Source: a virus. From it: a stretch of DNA of 64,000 nucleotides. Shown here one piece after another: positions 34,837 to 43,823 of the stretch. The notes beneath the pieces are model-generated. The model made no database searches and was not told where the DNA came from. It saw only the letters and a list, made by a program, of their open reading frames with translations. Each line of letters opens with the position of its first letter. Position 1 is the stretch's first letter. The translations under genes and the position numbers were made by a program. The stretch spans positions 62,001 through 126,000 of the IMG/VR virus record IMGVR_UViG_3300032053_000004; one strand, 5' to 3'.

Positions 34837-37473
34837 ATGCGATTTTTACAATCCGATTCTTCATTGAGTCCGAGCGAAAAGGAAGAAAAAGAAGTCGAAA
34901 GACTGATAGGACGGAAGCCTGCTCCAAGTAGAAAATCTGCCCCGAGAAAAGGTCCTAAATTTGATAATAGAAGAAAAAGGATGAAAACTGACGACTCAGA
35001 TACTAAATCTGGGGATAAAGATCTATCTATGAAAAATTCCTCTTTAGCCGATTTGGCCTTAAGAGTTTTCATTTCTACTACAATAGCTGCTGATGAACCT
35101 GATAAATTTGAAGACATTCTTAAATACCCTGGAAGGATTCATGATAATGAATCCTTTGAATATAAATATAAATATGTAGTAGACAAATTAGAAAAACTTG
35201 ACCCTGAAAAATTAAAATTATTTAAAAATACATACGATATACCATTTGGTAAATATATTAAAGAAAAGAAATGGGACATAATTGATTTTGAATTAGGTAA
35301 GGCTTTAAGTTATATTAAAAAAGAAGAAAAAAGCAAGAAAAGCCCGGAAGAAATCCTTGAAGAGAAAGTAGAAAATAAGAAAGATATAAGTAAGAAGAAA
35401 AAAGATCTATTTTTTAAATTTAAGAGAGTTTCTCCAAAACTCGCTGAAGAATTTGAAAATACCGAACTCAATGAAGAAAAATTAGATGAAATAAAGTCTG
35501 ACGCTTTAGATGGTAAGCTTCGTAATAAATTATCTAAAACAAATGATGTTGGAGAAATCCTATCATTAGTTGAGAGAAGATGGCCAGAGGGTTCTTCTCT
35601 TTCATTTGGTATTAAATATAATATTTTAAACGCTTTAAATGATCGTATTGAAGATATGGGGGATTCTATACCAACTTGGTTATACGCTTCTTTTTTCAAA
35701 ACTAGCCCGGATGTTGAAGAATTACATAATAAAATAATTGAAAATTCTGAACACGGGTCTGATTCCTTCAATAAAATTAGACCCGGAGATTTATTAATAT
35801 TTGCAACCATAGCATCCCTCTTCCAAAAATTAAGTAAAAATCCTAATGTTGATGCTAAAAATCTTTCCCTTAAAAAGGATATTGATGTTGTAAGAAAACA
35901 AATAGAGTCAGAATCAGAATTGATTTCTGATACCCAAGCTTTCATGAAAGCTTGGGATCAAGCTGCTGAACAATTTAAAACCCATGAAGGGAAAGAAGGA
36001 TGGAAATGGGATGATGGTCATGGTAAATTATTAAAAAGTGTTGAGAGTTTATTTAATCTTAAGAATGAAGAGAAAAAATCTGAAGTTGATCCCTTTCTGT
36101 TGATGGAAAACTTTAGAGATAAAATTACTAAAAAATATGGTAAACTACCTAAAGAAGCAGAAAATATGTATAACGGATTAATGAGAAAGAGTAAACAAGC
36201 TTCTAATAAAGCTTCTGTTTCAGGACCAATGTCTGTTAAGACGGCAACTTTCCATGGATTGGTTGAACAGGGCCATCCTTCTGGTCCAACTAATACTGGA
36301 TATAAATCTTATCATAAGAGATATTTCGGTAAACCTCAATATGAATCTATACTTAAATTTGCTAAGGAATTATTAGATGAGGATTGGTTTAAATATGGAT
36401 GGGATGATGGTTCTATTGATGCCCAGCAGAGGGCAGCTTTAGATATATCCATTCAGACCGGCGATGATAATTTATATCAGAGTAAGATAGACGCAGAAAC
36501 ATATGATATGTTATTGAACAGACTTGCTGGGTGGGGTCACGATTCATTTTCAGAAACTGTTTTCCCTGTGGAAAAAGGTTCCAGACGGAGCGCATCGATC
36601 ATGCAAAATCAGATCAAGAACATACTTCGCATAGCCAGTGATATACGTAATGATAATCCGAAGGCTGCCTTCGAGATCGTAAAGAATCTGCGTTCTTTAG
36701 TTGGAAGAACTGCTGAGGACCAGCAGCAAGGTCAGCAACAGGAGCAGCAAGGCCAGCAGCAAGAGCAGCAGGGTGGGAAGAATATAAAAGATAAAAAAGA
36801 TTCTGGGTTTAATAGGGAGGATGAAGAAATACTTGATGAAACAGAACAAAATGTTTTTAAAGGTGGAGAGCATAATCCTCAAAAGACCATAAACGATCTT
36901 AAGGAAGCTTTAGATAGTTTAGATATTGACGATTTTGTTTCGGCTTTTGAAGAATTAGGAAGTCTTGCTGATTTTTTGAAAAAAAATAAAGGTAAAAAAG
37001 AGGCTTCTGTTAATCACAAAATTGCTATAATGGAAGCCCTAGAAGGCTTAGAAGATATATCTGAAGATGAAATAGAGAAGGCCTTTAAGAACATGCAGAA
37101 GGTTCTTAAAGATGACATTGATGATCCGAAGGATATTGACTCGGAAGACATTGAAAAGTTGATAAAAGACATGATAGACCAACTCAGTAAAGATGTTAAA
37201 CCCTCTTCAAAAGAGGCTTCGGAAGCAACTGTTGGGGTTGGCGTTTTAATACGTCTAGCCCATAATAATCCAGGGATTCGTCGGGTTCTTCTTCCTGTCA
37301 TCTTGGCAGCGAAAAAGAAACCCAGTAAGAAAAAGAAGCCCGTTCCTCCAGCTTTCTTGAAAGGCAAGAAAGATAAGAAGGAAGAGGACAAGAATAAGCC
37401 GAAAACTTCTAAGAAGAAAAAGAAGAAGAAGGTTTCTTCGGTTATCCTTACGAAGGAAGACGGAAACTGGTGA
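34837..37473 (+). CDS. Large hypothetical head-region protein, Lys/Glu-rich
   Basis: 878 residues, highly charged. The N-terminal ~440 residues are helical and Lys/Glu-rich. A more globular segment (~460-590, 'GYKSYHKRYFGKPQYESILK', 'DDGSIDAQQRAALDI') follows, then 'ILRIASDIRN', the RTAE motif (624-627), a Gln/Gly/Glu repeat linker, a helical acidic region and a poly-Lys tail. It lies between portal and prohead protease. Possibly an internal head or scaffold-type protein; the family is not recognised. Confidence 0.75.
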   Translation: MRFLQSDSSLSPSEKEEKEVERLIGRKPAPSRKSAPRKGPKFDNRRKRMKTDDSDTKSGDKDLSMKNSSLADLALRVFISTTIAADEPDKFEDILKYPGRIHDNESFEYKYKYVVDKLEKLDPEKLKLFKNTYDIPFGKYIKEKKWDIIDFELGKALSYIKKEEKSKKSPEEILEEKVENKKDISKKKKDLFFKFKRVSPKLAEEFENTELNEEKLDEIKSDALDGKLRNKLSKTNDVGEILSLVERRWPEGSSLSFGIKYNILNALNDRIEDMGDSIPTWLYASFFKTSPDVEELHNKIIENSEHGSDSFNKIRPGDLLIFATIASLFQKLSKNPNVDAKNLSLKKDIDVVRKQIESESELISDTQAFMKAWDQAAEQFKTHEGKEGWKWDDGHGKLLKSVESLFNLKNEEKKSEVDPFLLMENFRDKITKKYGKLPKEAENMYNGLMRKSKQASNKASVSGPMSVKTATFHGLVEQGHPSGPTNTGYKSYHKRYFGKPQYESILKFAKELLDEDWFKYGWDDGSIDAQQRAALDISIQTGDDNLYQSKIDAETYDMLLNRLAGWGHDSFSETVFPVEKGSRRSASIMQNQIKNILRIASDIRNDNPKAAFEIVKNLRSLVGRTAEDQQQGQQQEQQGQQQEQQGGKNIKDKKDSGFNREDEEILDETEQNVFKGGEHNPQKTINDLKEALDSLDIDDFVSAFEELGSLADFLKKNKGKKEASVNHKIAIMEALEGLEDISEDEIEKAFKNMQKVLKDDIDDPKDIDSEDIEKLIKDMIDQLSKDVKPSSKEASEATVGVGVLIRLAHNNPGIRRVLLPVILAAKKKPSKKKKPVPPAFLKGKKDKKEEDKNKPKTSKKKKKKKVSSVILTKEDGNW

Positions 37474-37517
37474 TTGATGGGGCTTCTATGCTGAAGCCAA
37501 ATAGGACGGAGATTTCA

Positions 37518-38000
37518 ATGGACAAGACTACGGCCAACAAAATTTTAACTGCTCTCGATCGCACTGCTGACGAGATCCAGACCCTCATAAAATCCAAGAA
37601 GATTGATCCGAAGGTAGCCGCTCAGGTTATCAAGAATATCGATTCTTTTGCGGATAAGTTTGAGGTTACGGCTTTTGGTGCGAAGAATCTCGCATCTCGC
37701 AAGGCGAAGGTTATCCAGCAGGATAACGATGAGCCATACATGAAGGCTTTTGAAAACACTGTCGGTCCTCTTCAGACAGAGCCTGATGAGCCGTACATGA
37801 AGAAGATCGGTCCTTCTTTTAATTCGAAGGAAATTAACACTTATGACACGGACCGTTCATCTGTGGTAGAGAACCGGAATGAATATGATGTTCGTGATCT
37901 GAGCGAATGGACCGATAAGACCAAGAAGCAACCTTCTTGGGAGCACGGTTCGTCCGGGAAGAGCACGCGTCAGGGTTCGTCTAAAACTTGGGCCCCCTGA
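37518..38000 (+). CDS. Hypothetical head-region protein, ~160 aa
   Basis: ATG 37518 has a GGAG Shine-Dalgarno seven bases upstream and is preferred to GTG 37470. The N-terminal part is helical ('ANKILTALDRTADEIQTLI', 'DPKVAAQVIKNIDSF'). Two copies of 'DEPYM' (with 'DNDEPYMKAF' and 'PDEPYMKKIGP') occur mid-protein, and the C-terminus is Ser/Lys/Trp-rich. More G/C-ending codons than its neighbours hint at stronger expression. Function unknown. Confidence 0.7.
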   Translation: MDKTTANKILTALDRTADEIQTLIKSKKIDPKVAAQVIKNIDSFADKFEVTAFGAKNLASRKAKVIQQDNDEPYMKAFENTVGPLQTEPDEPYMKKIGPSFNSKEINTYDTDRSSVVENRNEYDVRDLSEWTDKTKKQPSWEHGSSGKSTRQGSSKTWAP

Positions 38001-38024
38001 TCATCCCATCAAGGGAAGCAAAAT

Positions 38025-38732
38025 ATGTTCCGGAGAGCCTTTGTTGACGATCAACTTTTAGCCCGTGAATTTCACACGGGTGATTTTGTTCGTCATTCAG
38101 ATCTCCACGATCTACTTTTGTCTCCTTATGCTGGACGGGTTCTTTATTCAAACCCAGATACAGGCAAAGTTTCTGTCCAATGGCCATGGGGGGCCGAACA
38201 AGACTCTCCGTCCCAGCTTGTTCGGCTCAATATGGAATTATTGGAGTTCTTCCCTCCAATGCTAATTGATCAAAGTTACTCCTCCTGGGAAGGAGCGAGA
38301 AACATTGATGATAAACAGACTTTAAAAGAAGATGACAAGTGGCGTAAGTCTCTAGCTTCTCGAGTGGCTTCTCGTTTTGAGGAAGCTACTGGCCCTATTT
38401 GGCGTTCTGCCTGTAAAGCTTGGCGTCAAGGGAAGAACGAAATACAAGCTTTTACGAGTCTCCATTCTATTTTCGGAGATCAATTCGGGACCGACACGGT
38501 TCGTTTAACTGTCTCAAATTTATACGAACATAGTCGCAGGCTTTCCATATACTATAAGAATAATAAAAGAAAATATAAAGTAACTCAAAAAGAAAAAAAT
38601 TCAGGAGACTTGAAATGCCCTCGATGTAGGACTCCAGGCTCCATTAAGCCAAGAGTTTACCGTCAGGGAAAACGTGTTCTTCAGTGTAGAAACTGCGGAT
38701 TTTCCATACATCCCGGTGATCTTGTAAAATAG
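38025..38732 (+). CDS. Hypothetical protein with C-terminal zinc ribbon
   Basis: 235 residues. An N-terminal beta-rich, KOW/SH3-like part ('HTGDFVRHSD', 'AGRVLYSNPDTGKVSVQWPW') is followed by 'SLASRVASRFEEATG' (108-123), a helical segment and a C-terminal zinc ribbon CPRC...CRNCGF. The ASR motif links it to other candidate head proteins. Directly followed by a decayed homing endonuclease gene. Confidence 0.7.
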   Translation: MFRRAFVDDQLLAREFHTGDFVRHSDLHDLLLSPYAGRVLYSNPDTGKVSVQWPWGAEQDSPSQLVRLNMELLEFFPPMLIDQSYSSWEGARNIDDKQTLKEDDKWRKSLASRVASRFEEATGPIWRSACKAWRQGKNEIQAFTSLHSIFGDQFGTDTVRLTVSNLYEHSRRLSIYYKNNKRKYKVTQKEKNSGDLKCPRCRTPGSIKPRVYRQGKRVLQCRNCGFSIHPGDLVK

Positions 38733-38755
38733 AAGTTTTATGACACCGTTCAAGT

Positions 38756-38985
38756 GTGAAAATCTGGACAGTTTATTGTCATACTCATATTGAATCAGGC
38801 CGTAAATACATAGGGCTTACTTCTCAAACTATGGAGAAGCGTTGGAATCTGTCATTAGTAAAGAATTGTGGAAAAATCCGGAATTTAGGTCTAAAGGTTT
38901 AAATAGTCTTAAACTAGCTTTTAAAAAATCTCAAATATTAGAATCAAAAATATCTCAAAAGTGTGTAAAATATGTAATAAAATAA
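38756..38985 (+). pseudogene. Decayed GIY-YIG homing endonuclease remnant
   Basis: From GTG 38756 the frame reads 'VKIWTVYCHTHIESGRKYIG' then 'LTSQTMEKRWN', clearly related to the start of the intact enzyme at 29661, but it stops at about 38902. In a neighbouring frame, downstream, 'ELWKNPEFRSKGLNSLKLAF' is a NUMOD3-type unit. So the middle of the nuclease has been deleted and the frame broken. The gap 38733-39020 otherwise holds nothing recognisable. Confidence 0.75.
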
Positions 38986-39020
38986 GAAAACTTAATAGAA
39001 CTTTGATTTGTGTTTAGTAT

Positions 39021-40007
39021 GTGAATCAGAATTTGCAAAATCTTCTTAAGATTTCGAATGAGATTGACCCTGTTCTCGGGGAATCTCTGAGAAAGAATCT
39101 TATTAATATAACTAAATTTAAGAAGATTTCTGTCGTAAACCCTGACGTTCAAAAATTTGAAGAGCGTCTTCAGACTCTCGTAAATTCTCTAAAATCAGTC
39201 AATAAAGATATCAAGAAGGCTCTTGATAATTTAGACGTTGAAGAAATTGATGAATGGTTTACTAAAGAACTTGATAAAATTAATGAATTAGATGAAGCGG
39301 CTGAAAGAATAGAAGTTTCTAAATTTAGCAGTATTGCTTCCCGTATAGCTGAAATAGAAGATACTGCCGGTATTAAAGACTGGGTTAAGAACAAGTTCAA
39401 GAAAAAGCCAAAAGCCGAACCAAAATCAGAAGAATCTGAATCTATGGCTCCGTCCTATCAAATGGATGAGAGTCGGATGGATGATTTTGTTGAAGGCAAA
39501 GATGATTGGGGCGATGCTTCTGCTTACATAGAAGCGGAATCCCGTGAAAAGAATGAGTTACTAGGTGAAATTGATAATTTCCTAAAAGAGTTTAAAGAGA
39601 CAGAAAAAGGTAAGCCTGTCAGGAAAAATCTTGAAAAACTTTTCGAAAAGTCCAAAGGCCTAATTAAGCGTGGAGAGAAGTTCGTAAAAGGTTTCCGTGA
39701 TCACCTAAAAGAACCCGGGGCTTGGCTCCCTCGTGATGAGGAGAAGTCCGATGCCAAGCCGAAAAATCTCAAGAAAACTGTTGAGCATTATTCTGATATG
39801 CTCCGGGAAAATCTCGGAGACGAAGATAAAACCATCCAGTCTTTAAGAGAATTCTTTAAAGCTGTCGGACCCATGATCAAAGAAGAAAAACAGGCTTCTA
39901 CTACTTCTTCCATCATAAAACAACTTTCTAGAAAAGCTTCTGAAGACCCTTCTTTGAGGAAGAAGCTCATACCCATAATCAATTTAGCCTTGAATTTCAA
40001 TTCTTAA
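39021..40007 (+). CDS. Hypothetical helical head-region protein
   Basis: 328 residues from GTG 39021. Strongly helical and charged. 'FSSIASRIAEIEDTAG' at ~102-117 is a variant of the ASxRxAE motif, followed by 'IKDWVKNKFKKKPK' and an acidic linker. The C-terminus has a basic helix 'SRKASEDPSLRKKLIP'. Located just before the prohead protease, it could be a core or scaffold protein cleaved during maturation. Confidence 0.7.
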   Translation: MNQNLQNLLKISNEIDPVLGESLRKNLINITKFKKISVVNPDVQKFEERLQTLVNSLKSVNKDIKKALDNLDVEEIDEWFTKELDKINELDEAAERIEVSKFSSIASRIAEIEDTAGIKDWVKNKFKKKPKAEPKSEESESMAPSYQMDESRMDDFVEGKDDWGDASAYIEAESREKNELLGEIDNFLKEFKETEKGKPVRKNLEKLFEKSKGLIKRGEKFVKGFRDHLKEPGAWLPRDEEKSDAKPKNLKKTVEHYSDMLRENLGDEDKTIQSLREFFKAVGPMIKEEKQASTTSSIIKQLSRKASEDPSLRKKLIPIINLALNFNS

Positions 40008-40015
40008 TAGTATGG

Positions 40016-40042
40016 TTTTTCCAGGAACATGGCCTGGAAAAA
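40016..40042 (+). promoter_or_regulatory. Ten-pair hairpin with the protease start codon in its loop
   Basis: TTTTTCCAGG (40016-40025) pairs perfectly with CCTGGAAAAA (40033-40042). The loop AACATGG contains the ATG at 40029. No Shine-Dalgarno is outside the stem, although the CAGG inside the 5' arm might serve as one when the stem opens. This suggests translational control of the prohead protease. Confidence 0.55.
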
Positions 40043-41552
40043 GACCGCTAAAGCTATAGTTACTCATAATAATATTCAGTTTGATGAGTGGATGGATGAA
40101 CTCCGTCGTAATAACGAGGGGGCCGTACCTGAATCTCAAATAACTCGAGTAGCTAAAACAGTTTTACGTAAGGCTGACCCGAAGCAGTTTCTTTTAAGTC
40201 ATGCGACTATAGTCGCATCAGTTGATACTTTTACTCCGAAAAATGCTAAGACTGGGCGTCAAATGGCCCAGGGAATCCAAATTGATGTCAGATATCCGAA
40301 TTTCCGGATCAATAAAGAATGTCAAGAATTAATCAATAATAATGGAGATGCCTGGGATCGTTCTTTGCTTCTTTCTACGTATCGAACCTTCATAGGTGCT
40401 CAAAATTATTTAGAGCATATACAAGTTCCAGAGCTCTCAAAGGGATTTATTGTTGACGCTATTGCCCGTGATTTAGGTCATACTTGCTATATAGATATAT
40501 TAGTCGCTACTGATAGGAAACATCAAAAATTAGTTAATGATATTTTATCTGGGGATATTTCTGGTCTTTCAATGGGTTGTGTCTCTCTTTTTACTATTTG
40601 TACGAAATGTGGGAACGTAGCTGCTGACGACACTCAACTTTGTCCGTGTATTCAATATGAAGGAAAAGGAACCATTTTCAAAGATGAAAATGGGATGGAC
40701 AGTAAAATTGCTGAACTTGTCGGACATGTGAGTTCGCCAAATTCTAATCAATTTATTGAAGCTTCTTGGGTTCGTAACCCTGCCTTCCGTGGAGCTGTTC
40801 GTCGAAATATATTAAATCCCAACACGGATCAAATTGCGGCTAAACTTGATGTTGCTTCTCAAGTTTATGAAATACGTTCATCTCAACCATTACCTGACGG
40901 TTTGAAGAAAGCGGCTTCAGTTAGATTTGCAGAAGGGCAAGAAGATGATTCCGCCCAAGATGATTCCGCCCAAGATGATTCGGATTCTCAAGATCAATCT
41001 CAAGATCAGGGTGATGAATCATCAGACTCCGGGGCTGAATCTAAGATTGATGAACTTGTAAACAAAACTCAAGAGCTTTTGCTTGAGGGAATTGTTAAAT
41101 CCTTAACTGATAAACTCGGTCCAAAGCCGGAAGATGTCGGATTTGTACAAGCTCCTATTGATTTAACTAACGAAAACGACAATCTAGTCAGATCTTCAAT
41201 AGATTTTAATCGAAAGCTTCAGAAGGCTTTCCCGAAAAATGTTAAGTTGGTTAAATGGGCGACTCGAGCTTATAAAATTGTACATGAAGGTGGAGTAAAA
41301 TCCATTCGTGCAAACAAAATGAATCCACGTGATTTAGTCGCACTTTCTTGGATTGAAGACCGAATAAACAATAAAGTTTATAGTCCAATTTTATATAAAG
41401 CAGTCATGTCTGCCGGGCCGATCATCAAGTATCCAAGCCCAAAATCTTATTTGGCAGCTTGCAGAGTTAGGATTGGAAGAAACGTCTCTAATAAAGAGTC
41501 TAAGTTTCTTATTTGGAAGGGGAAAATTGCGTCTTTTGCAATTTCCAATTGA
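40029..41552 (+). CDS. Prohead maturation protease (fused to scaffold-like tail)
   Basis: 507 residues. 'ILVATDRKHQKLVNDILSGD' then 'SGLSMGC' is the strand/serine region of HK97/T4 gp21-type prohead proteases (Ser181), and 'NYLEH' (His130) is the catalytic His. A zinc knuckle follows (C191, C194, C205, C207). After the protease domain come ASVRFAE (296-302), an Asp/Ser/Gln repeat linker (DDSAQ units) and a C-terminal helical/globular domain. The protein probably cleaves itself and other head proteins at the RxAE motif. It precedes scaffold-like and capsid genes as expected. Confidence 0.75.
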   Translation: MAWKKTAKAIVTHNNIQFDEWMDELRRNNEGAVPESQITRVAKTVLRKADPKQFLLSHATIVASVDTFTPKNAKTGRQMAQGIQIDVRYPNFRINKECQELINNNGDAWDRSLLLSTYRTFIGAQNYLEHIQVPELSKGFIVDAIARDLGHTCYIDILVATDRKHQKLVNDILSGDISGLSMGCVSLFTICTKCGNVAADDTQLCPCIQYEGKGTIFKDENGMDSKIAELVGHVSSPNSNQFIEASWVRNPAFRGAVRRNILNPNTDQIAAKLDVASQVYEIRSSQPLPDGLKKAASVRFAEGQEDDSAQDDSAQDDSDSQDQSQDQGDESSDSGAESKIDELVNKTQELLLEGIVKSLTDKLGPKPEDVGFVQAPIDLTNENDNLVRSSIDFNRKLQKAFPKNVKLVKWATRAYKIVHEGGVKSIRANKMNPRDLVALSWIEDRINNKVYSPILYKAVMSAGPIIKYPSPKSYLAACRVRIGRNVSNKESKFLIWKGKIASFAISN

Positions 41553-41562
41553 TGGACTTTTC

Positions 41563-41670
41563 ATGATGAAATTTGATAAGCAGCGGTTTCTGACAATTTC
41601 GAAATTATCAGGCAAAACCGTGAATAGTTTTAAGACATTGATAAACTCGGTCTCTCAGGAGGCGAACTGA
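41563..41670 (+). CDS. Possible mini-protein, 35 aa
   Basis: A short frame from ATG 41563, basic and with no Shine-Dalgarno, occupies the gap between protease and scaffold-like genes and contains the AGGAGG that serves the next gene. It may be coding or just spacer. Confidence 0.25.
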   Translation: MMKFDKQRFLTISKLSGKTVNSFKTLINSVSQEAN

Positions 41671-41672
41671 AC

Positions 41673-42911
41673 ATGCGCCAGCGTTCAACTTGGATCCGAT
41701 CAGCAAATGCACTACCCACTGCCCCGAAAGGGAAAGGGCGTCGTGCGGATATCTACAATATGAACCAGGAGCATCCACAGCCGTCTCCTGTTGAATACGA
41801 GAACGGAAGTCCGGACTCATGGGCAGAATCTCTTGCTCCGTATTCTCATATTGAAAAAGAATACGAAGGCGGCCATGTTAAGCGTAATGAGCTTAACTTT
41901 GCTGAATTCCGCGATGATACGTGGGATCACAAAGATGCCGATAAGTGGAACGGCAAAGGCAAGTACGATAACCATCGTAGTGCTTCCGAGCGTAAGGCTC
42001 AGGCTTGTGAGAAATTGGCGCGTGGTCTTCTTAAGACTGCCAATCCTAAGCTGATTGAAGATCAGGCTCTTGATTTCATGTGCCTTCCTCCTAACGTTGT
42101 AACGGCGACGATCAAGCGGATTCAGGAGACTTCTCCTGCAGCGCTTGCCCCCGCGAATCGTTACAATCGTGCATTGGCTTGCACTAAGCTTTCAGCTAAG
42201 ATGCTCGGAGACGAAGCTCCGGAGAATCTCGTTGAGAAGCTTGCCACGTTGTTCATGAATATTGATGACCCGACTCTGAAGTCCATGGTTCGGGTTGTTG
42301 CCTCGGTTCGTTTTGCTGAGCAGGATGAACAAGAGGAGCAACAGGAGCAACAGGGCCAGCAGGAGCAGCAGGGCCAGGATGAAGAGCAGCAGCAGGAGCA
42401 ACAGGGCCAGCAGGAGCAACAGGGCCAGCAGGAGCAACAGGGCCAGGATGAAGAGCAAGAGGAACAGCAAGAACAGCAAGCGCAAAATGAAGAATGCGCT
42501 ACTGGTTTGACGTCTGAAGAGATGTCCATGCTGGACCAAATGCTCAACCCGGGAATGGGTCAAGAAGCTCCGGGAATGGGTCAAGAAGCTCCGGGAGCTG
42601 AAGTTTCTCCACCGGCCATGCCAGCGATGGCCAGCGATTTCTCCATCTCCTTTGACGGAGATGATGACGGCTCAGAAGGTCTCCCTCATATATCGTCACT
42701 TGACGTTTTGTTCAATGACGATCCTGAGGTCCAGGCTCAACGTGAAATCGTTGCCGCTTCTCAGGAGCAACGGGCTCGTGAGCAAGGTGGATACTCGATC
42801 AGTCGTACTGCCTCTGCTAAGGGCGCAAAAAAGCTTGGTCAAGTCACTAAGCCCAAGGCCTCGAGCATTGATACGGCGCTCGAGAATCTCTGGGAGCGCC
42901 CAGGCGCGTGA
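41673..42911 (+). CDS. Probable scaffolding/internal head protein with Gln/Glu repeats
   Basis: 412 residues behind AGGAGG. The N-terminal ~200 residues are globular/helical. ASVRFAE at 210-216 is identical to the motif in the protease. Then comes a ~60-residue repeat of EQQGQ-like units, two GMGQEAP repeats, an acidic segment and a basic C-terminus. Position between protease and capsid, low complexity and the shared motif all suggest a scaffold that is cut and removed. Codon use shifts towards G/C-ending codons, as in the capsid genes that follow. Confidence 0.7.
   Translation: MRQRSTWIRSANALPTAPKGKGRRADIYNMNQEHPQPSPVEYENGSPDSWAESLAPYSHIEKEYEGGHVKRNELNFAEFRDDTWDHKDADKWNGKGKYDNHRSASERKAQACEKLARGLLKTANPKLIEDQALDFMCLPPNVVTATIKRIQETSPAALAPANRYNRALACTKLSAKMLGDEAPENLVEKLATLFMNIDDPTLKSMVRVVASVRFAEQDEQEEQQEQQGQQEQQGQDEEQQQEQQGQQEQQGQQEQQGQDEEQEEQQEQQAQNEECATGLTSEEMSMLDQMLNPGMGQEAPGMGQEAPGAEVSPPAMPAMASDFSISFDGDDDGSEGLPHISSLDVLFNDDPEVQAQREIVAASQEQRAREQGGYSISRTASAKGAKKLGQVTKPKASSIDTALENLWERPGA
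42335..42480 (+). repeat. In-frame Gln/Glu/Gly tandem repeat
   Basis: Imperfect 15-base units (GAGCAACAGGGCCAG and variants) encode EQQGQ repeats inside the scaffold-like gene. Arrays of this kind gain and lose units by slippage, and a similar linker stands in the protein at 34837 (about 36718-36775). Confidence 0.75.
42549..42590 (+). repeat. Two perfect 21-base tandem repeats
   Basis: Two identical 21-base units (42549-42569 and 42570-42590) encode GMGQEAP repeats; a third partial copy of the unit begins at 42591. They lie in the disordered part of the scaffold-like protein. Confidence 0.8.
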
Positions 42912-42918
42912 AATTCTG

Positions 42919-42957
42919 GTCTGTCCTTCATGATCCGAAAGGAAGTGAAGGACAGAC
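42919..42957 (+). terminator. Hairpin after the scaffold-like gene
   Basis: GTCTGTCCTTCA (42919-42930) pairs over 12 bases with 42946-42957, and a small TCC-GAAA-GGA hairpin sits inside the loop. No T tract follows, so it may be an RNA-processing or stability element rather than a strict terminator. The remaining 170 bases up to 43130 have no gene and probably carry the promoter or leader of the capsid genes. Confidence 0.5.
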
Positions 42958-43129
42958 TGGCGAGATTGAATACTCAAACGTAGATAATTCTAACAGCGAC
43001 GGAGGTCTTAGCGGGATAACTGGAAGGTTCAGAAGAAATAATAGAATTCGCAACTAGGTTGGACTGAATTCGTTGTTTTGGAAGAATTGAAAGTATGTTC
43101 TAGCTTGGACCGAAGGAGACTGGGTTAAA

Positions 43130-43798
43130 ATGGGAACGATTGGTGGACAGGCATCGGGCGATTTTCGCCTCTCAACAAGTGCCCTGCGTATTCTGTATTC
43201 GCTCATAAAGGACTCAATTGAAGTTCTTGCGACGGATGCGTTTACTCAGGCAAACCCGTCTGTGGTGATCACGCCTTCAGCTCGTTCGACGACGCTTCCT
43301 GCTAACGTAAAGCGGGGCGTTCTCGGTGGGTCGATTGCGTTTGTTCGCCCAGACATTGGCTCGAACACCGTTGGTGGTGCGGCCGTTACGGGTGGTGGTG
43401 CATTCTTTGCACGTACTCGCCCTCTCGGTCTGTTCATCAACGATTCTCTGGGTAATGCCTATGAGAATACACCAGGCGTGGCATCCGGTAAGGGTCCATT
43501 CCTTCGCGGTGGCTCGATTGGATTGAAGGTCTATGAGACCCAGGTCCAGACGACTGTCGGTGGCGGCGTTGTTGGTACGGCGTTAGTTTATAACGTCGGT
43601 GATATCCTTTACGCTAGCGTAAATGGATTTGCCACCAATCGCTGGCAGGACTCATACGAGACGCAATGGATTACCGTTGCGACAACTGGTTCTGGCGCGG
43701 CTGGCGCGGCCATTGAGCCGGACGTAACTCGTGTTGGTGTTGTCATTTCGCCCCCGGATGCTAACAGCACCGAAATTTTCATAGCTCTCTATCTCTAA
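43130..43798 (+). CDS. Probable head decoration/stabilisation protein
   Basis: 222 residues, Gly/Ala/Thr/Val-rich, beta-type, hardly any Lys or Cys. It sits immediately upstream of the major capsid gene, with G/C-ending codons and a GGAG site, all signs of a highly expressed virion protein. No sequence family is recognised; the decoration role is inferred from position and composition. Its stop codon lies in a hairpin (TCTATCT 43788-43794 with AGATAGA 43800-43806). Confidence 0.7.
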   Translation: MGTIGGQASGDFRLSTSALRILYSLIKDSIEVLATDAFTQANPSVVITPSARSTTLPANVKRGVLGGSIAFVRPDIGSNTVGGAAVTGGGAFFARTRPLGLFINDSLGNAYENTPGVASGKGPFLRGGSIGLKVYETQVQTTVGGGVVGTALVYNVGDILYASVNGFATNRWQDSYETQWITVATTGSGAAGAAIEPDVTRVGVVISPPDANSTEIFIALYL

Positions 43799-43823
43799 TA
43801 GATAGAAGGAGAAAGCATACCAA

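Noticed and set aside
42161-42584. Cys/Ser- or Leu-rich frames on the minus strand opposite the Gln/Glu repeat
   Set aside because: Low-complexity shadows of GAG/CAA/CAG repeats, with no start signals and no continuity with neighbouring minus-strand genes.
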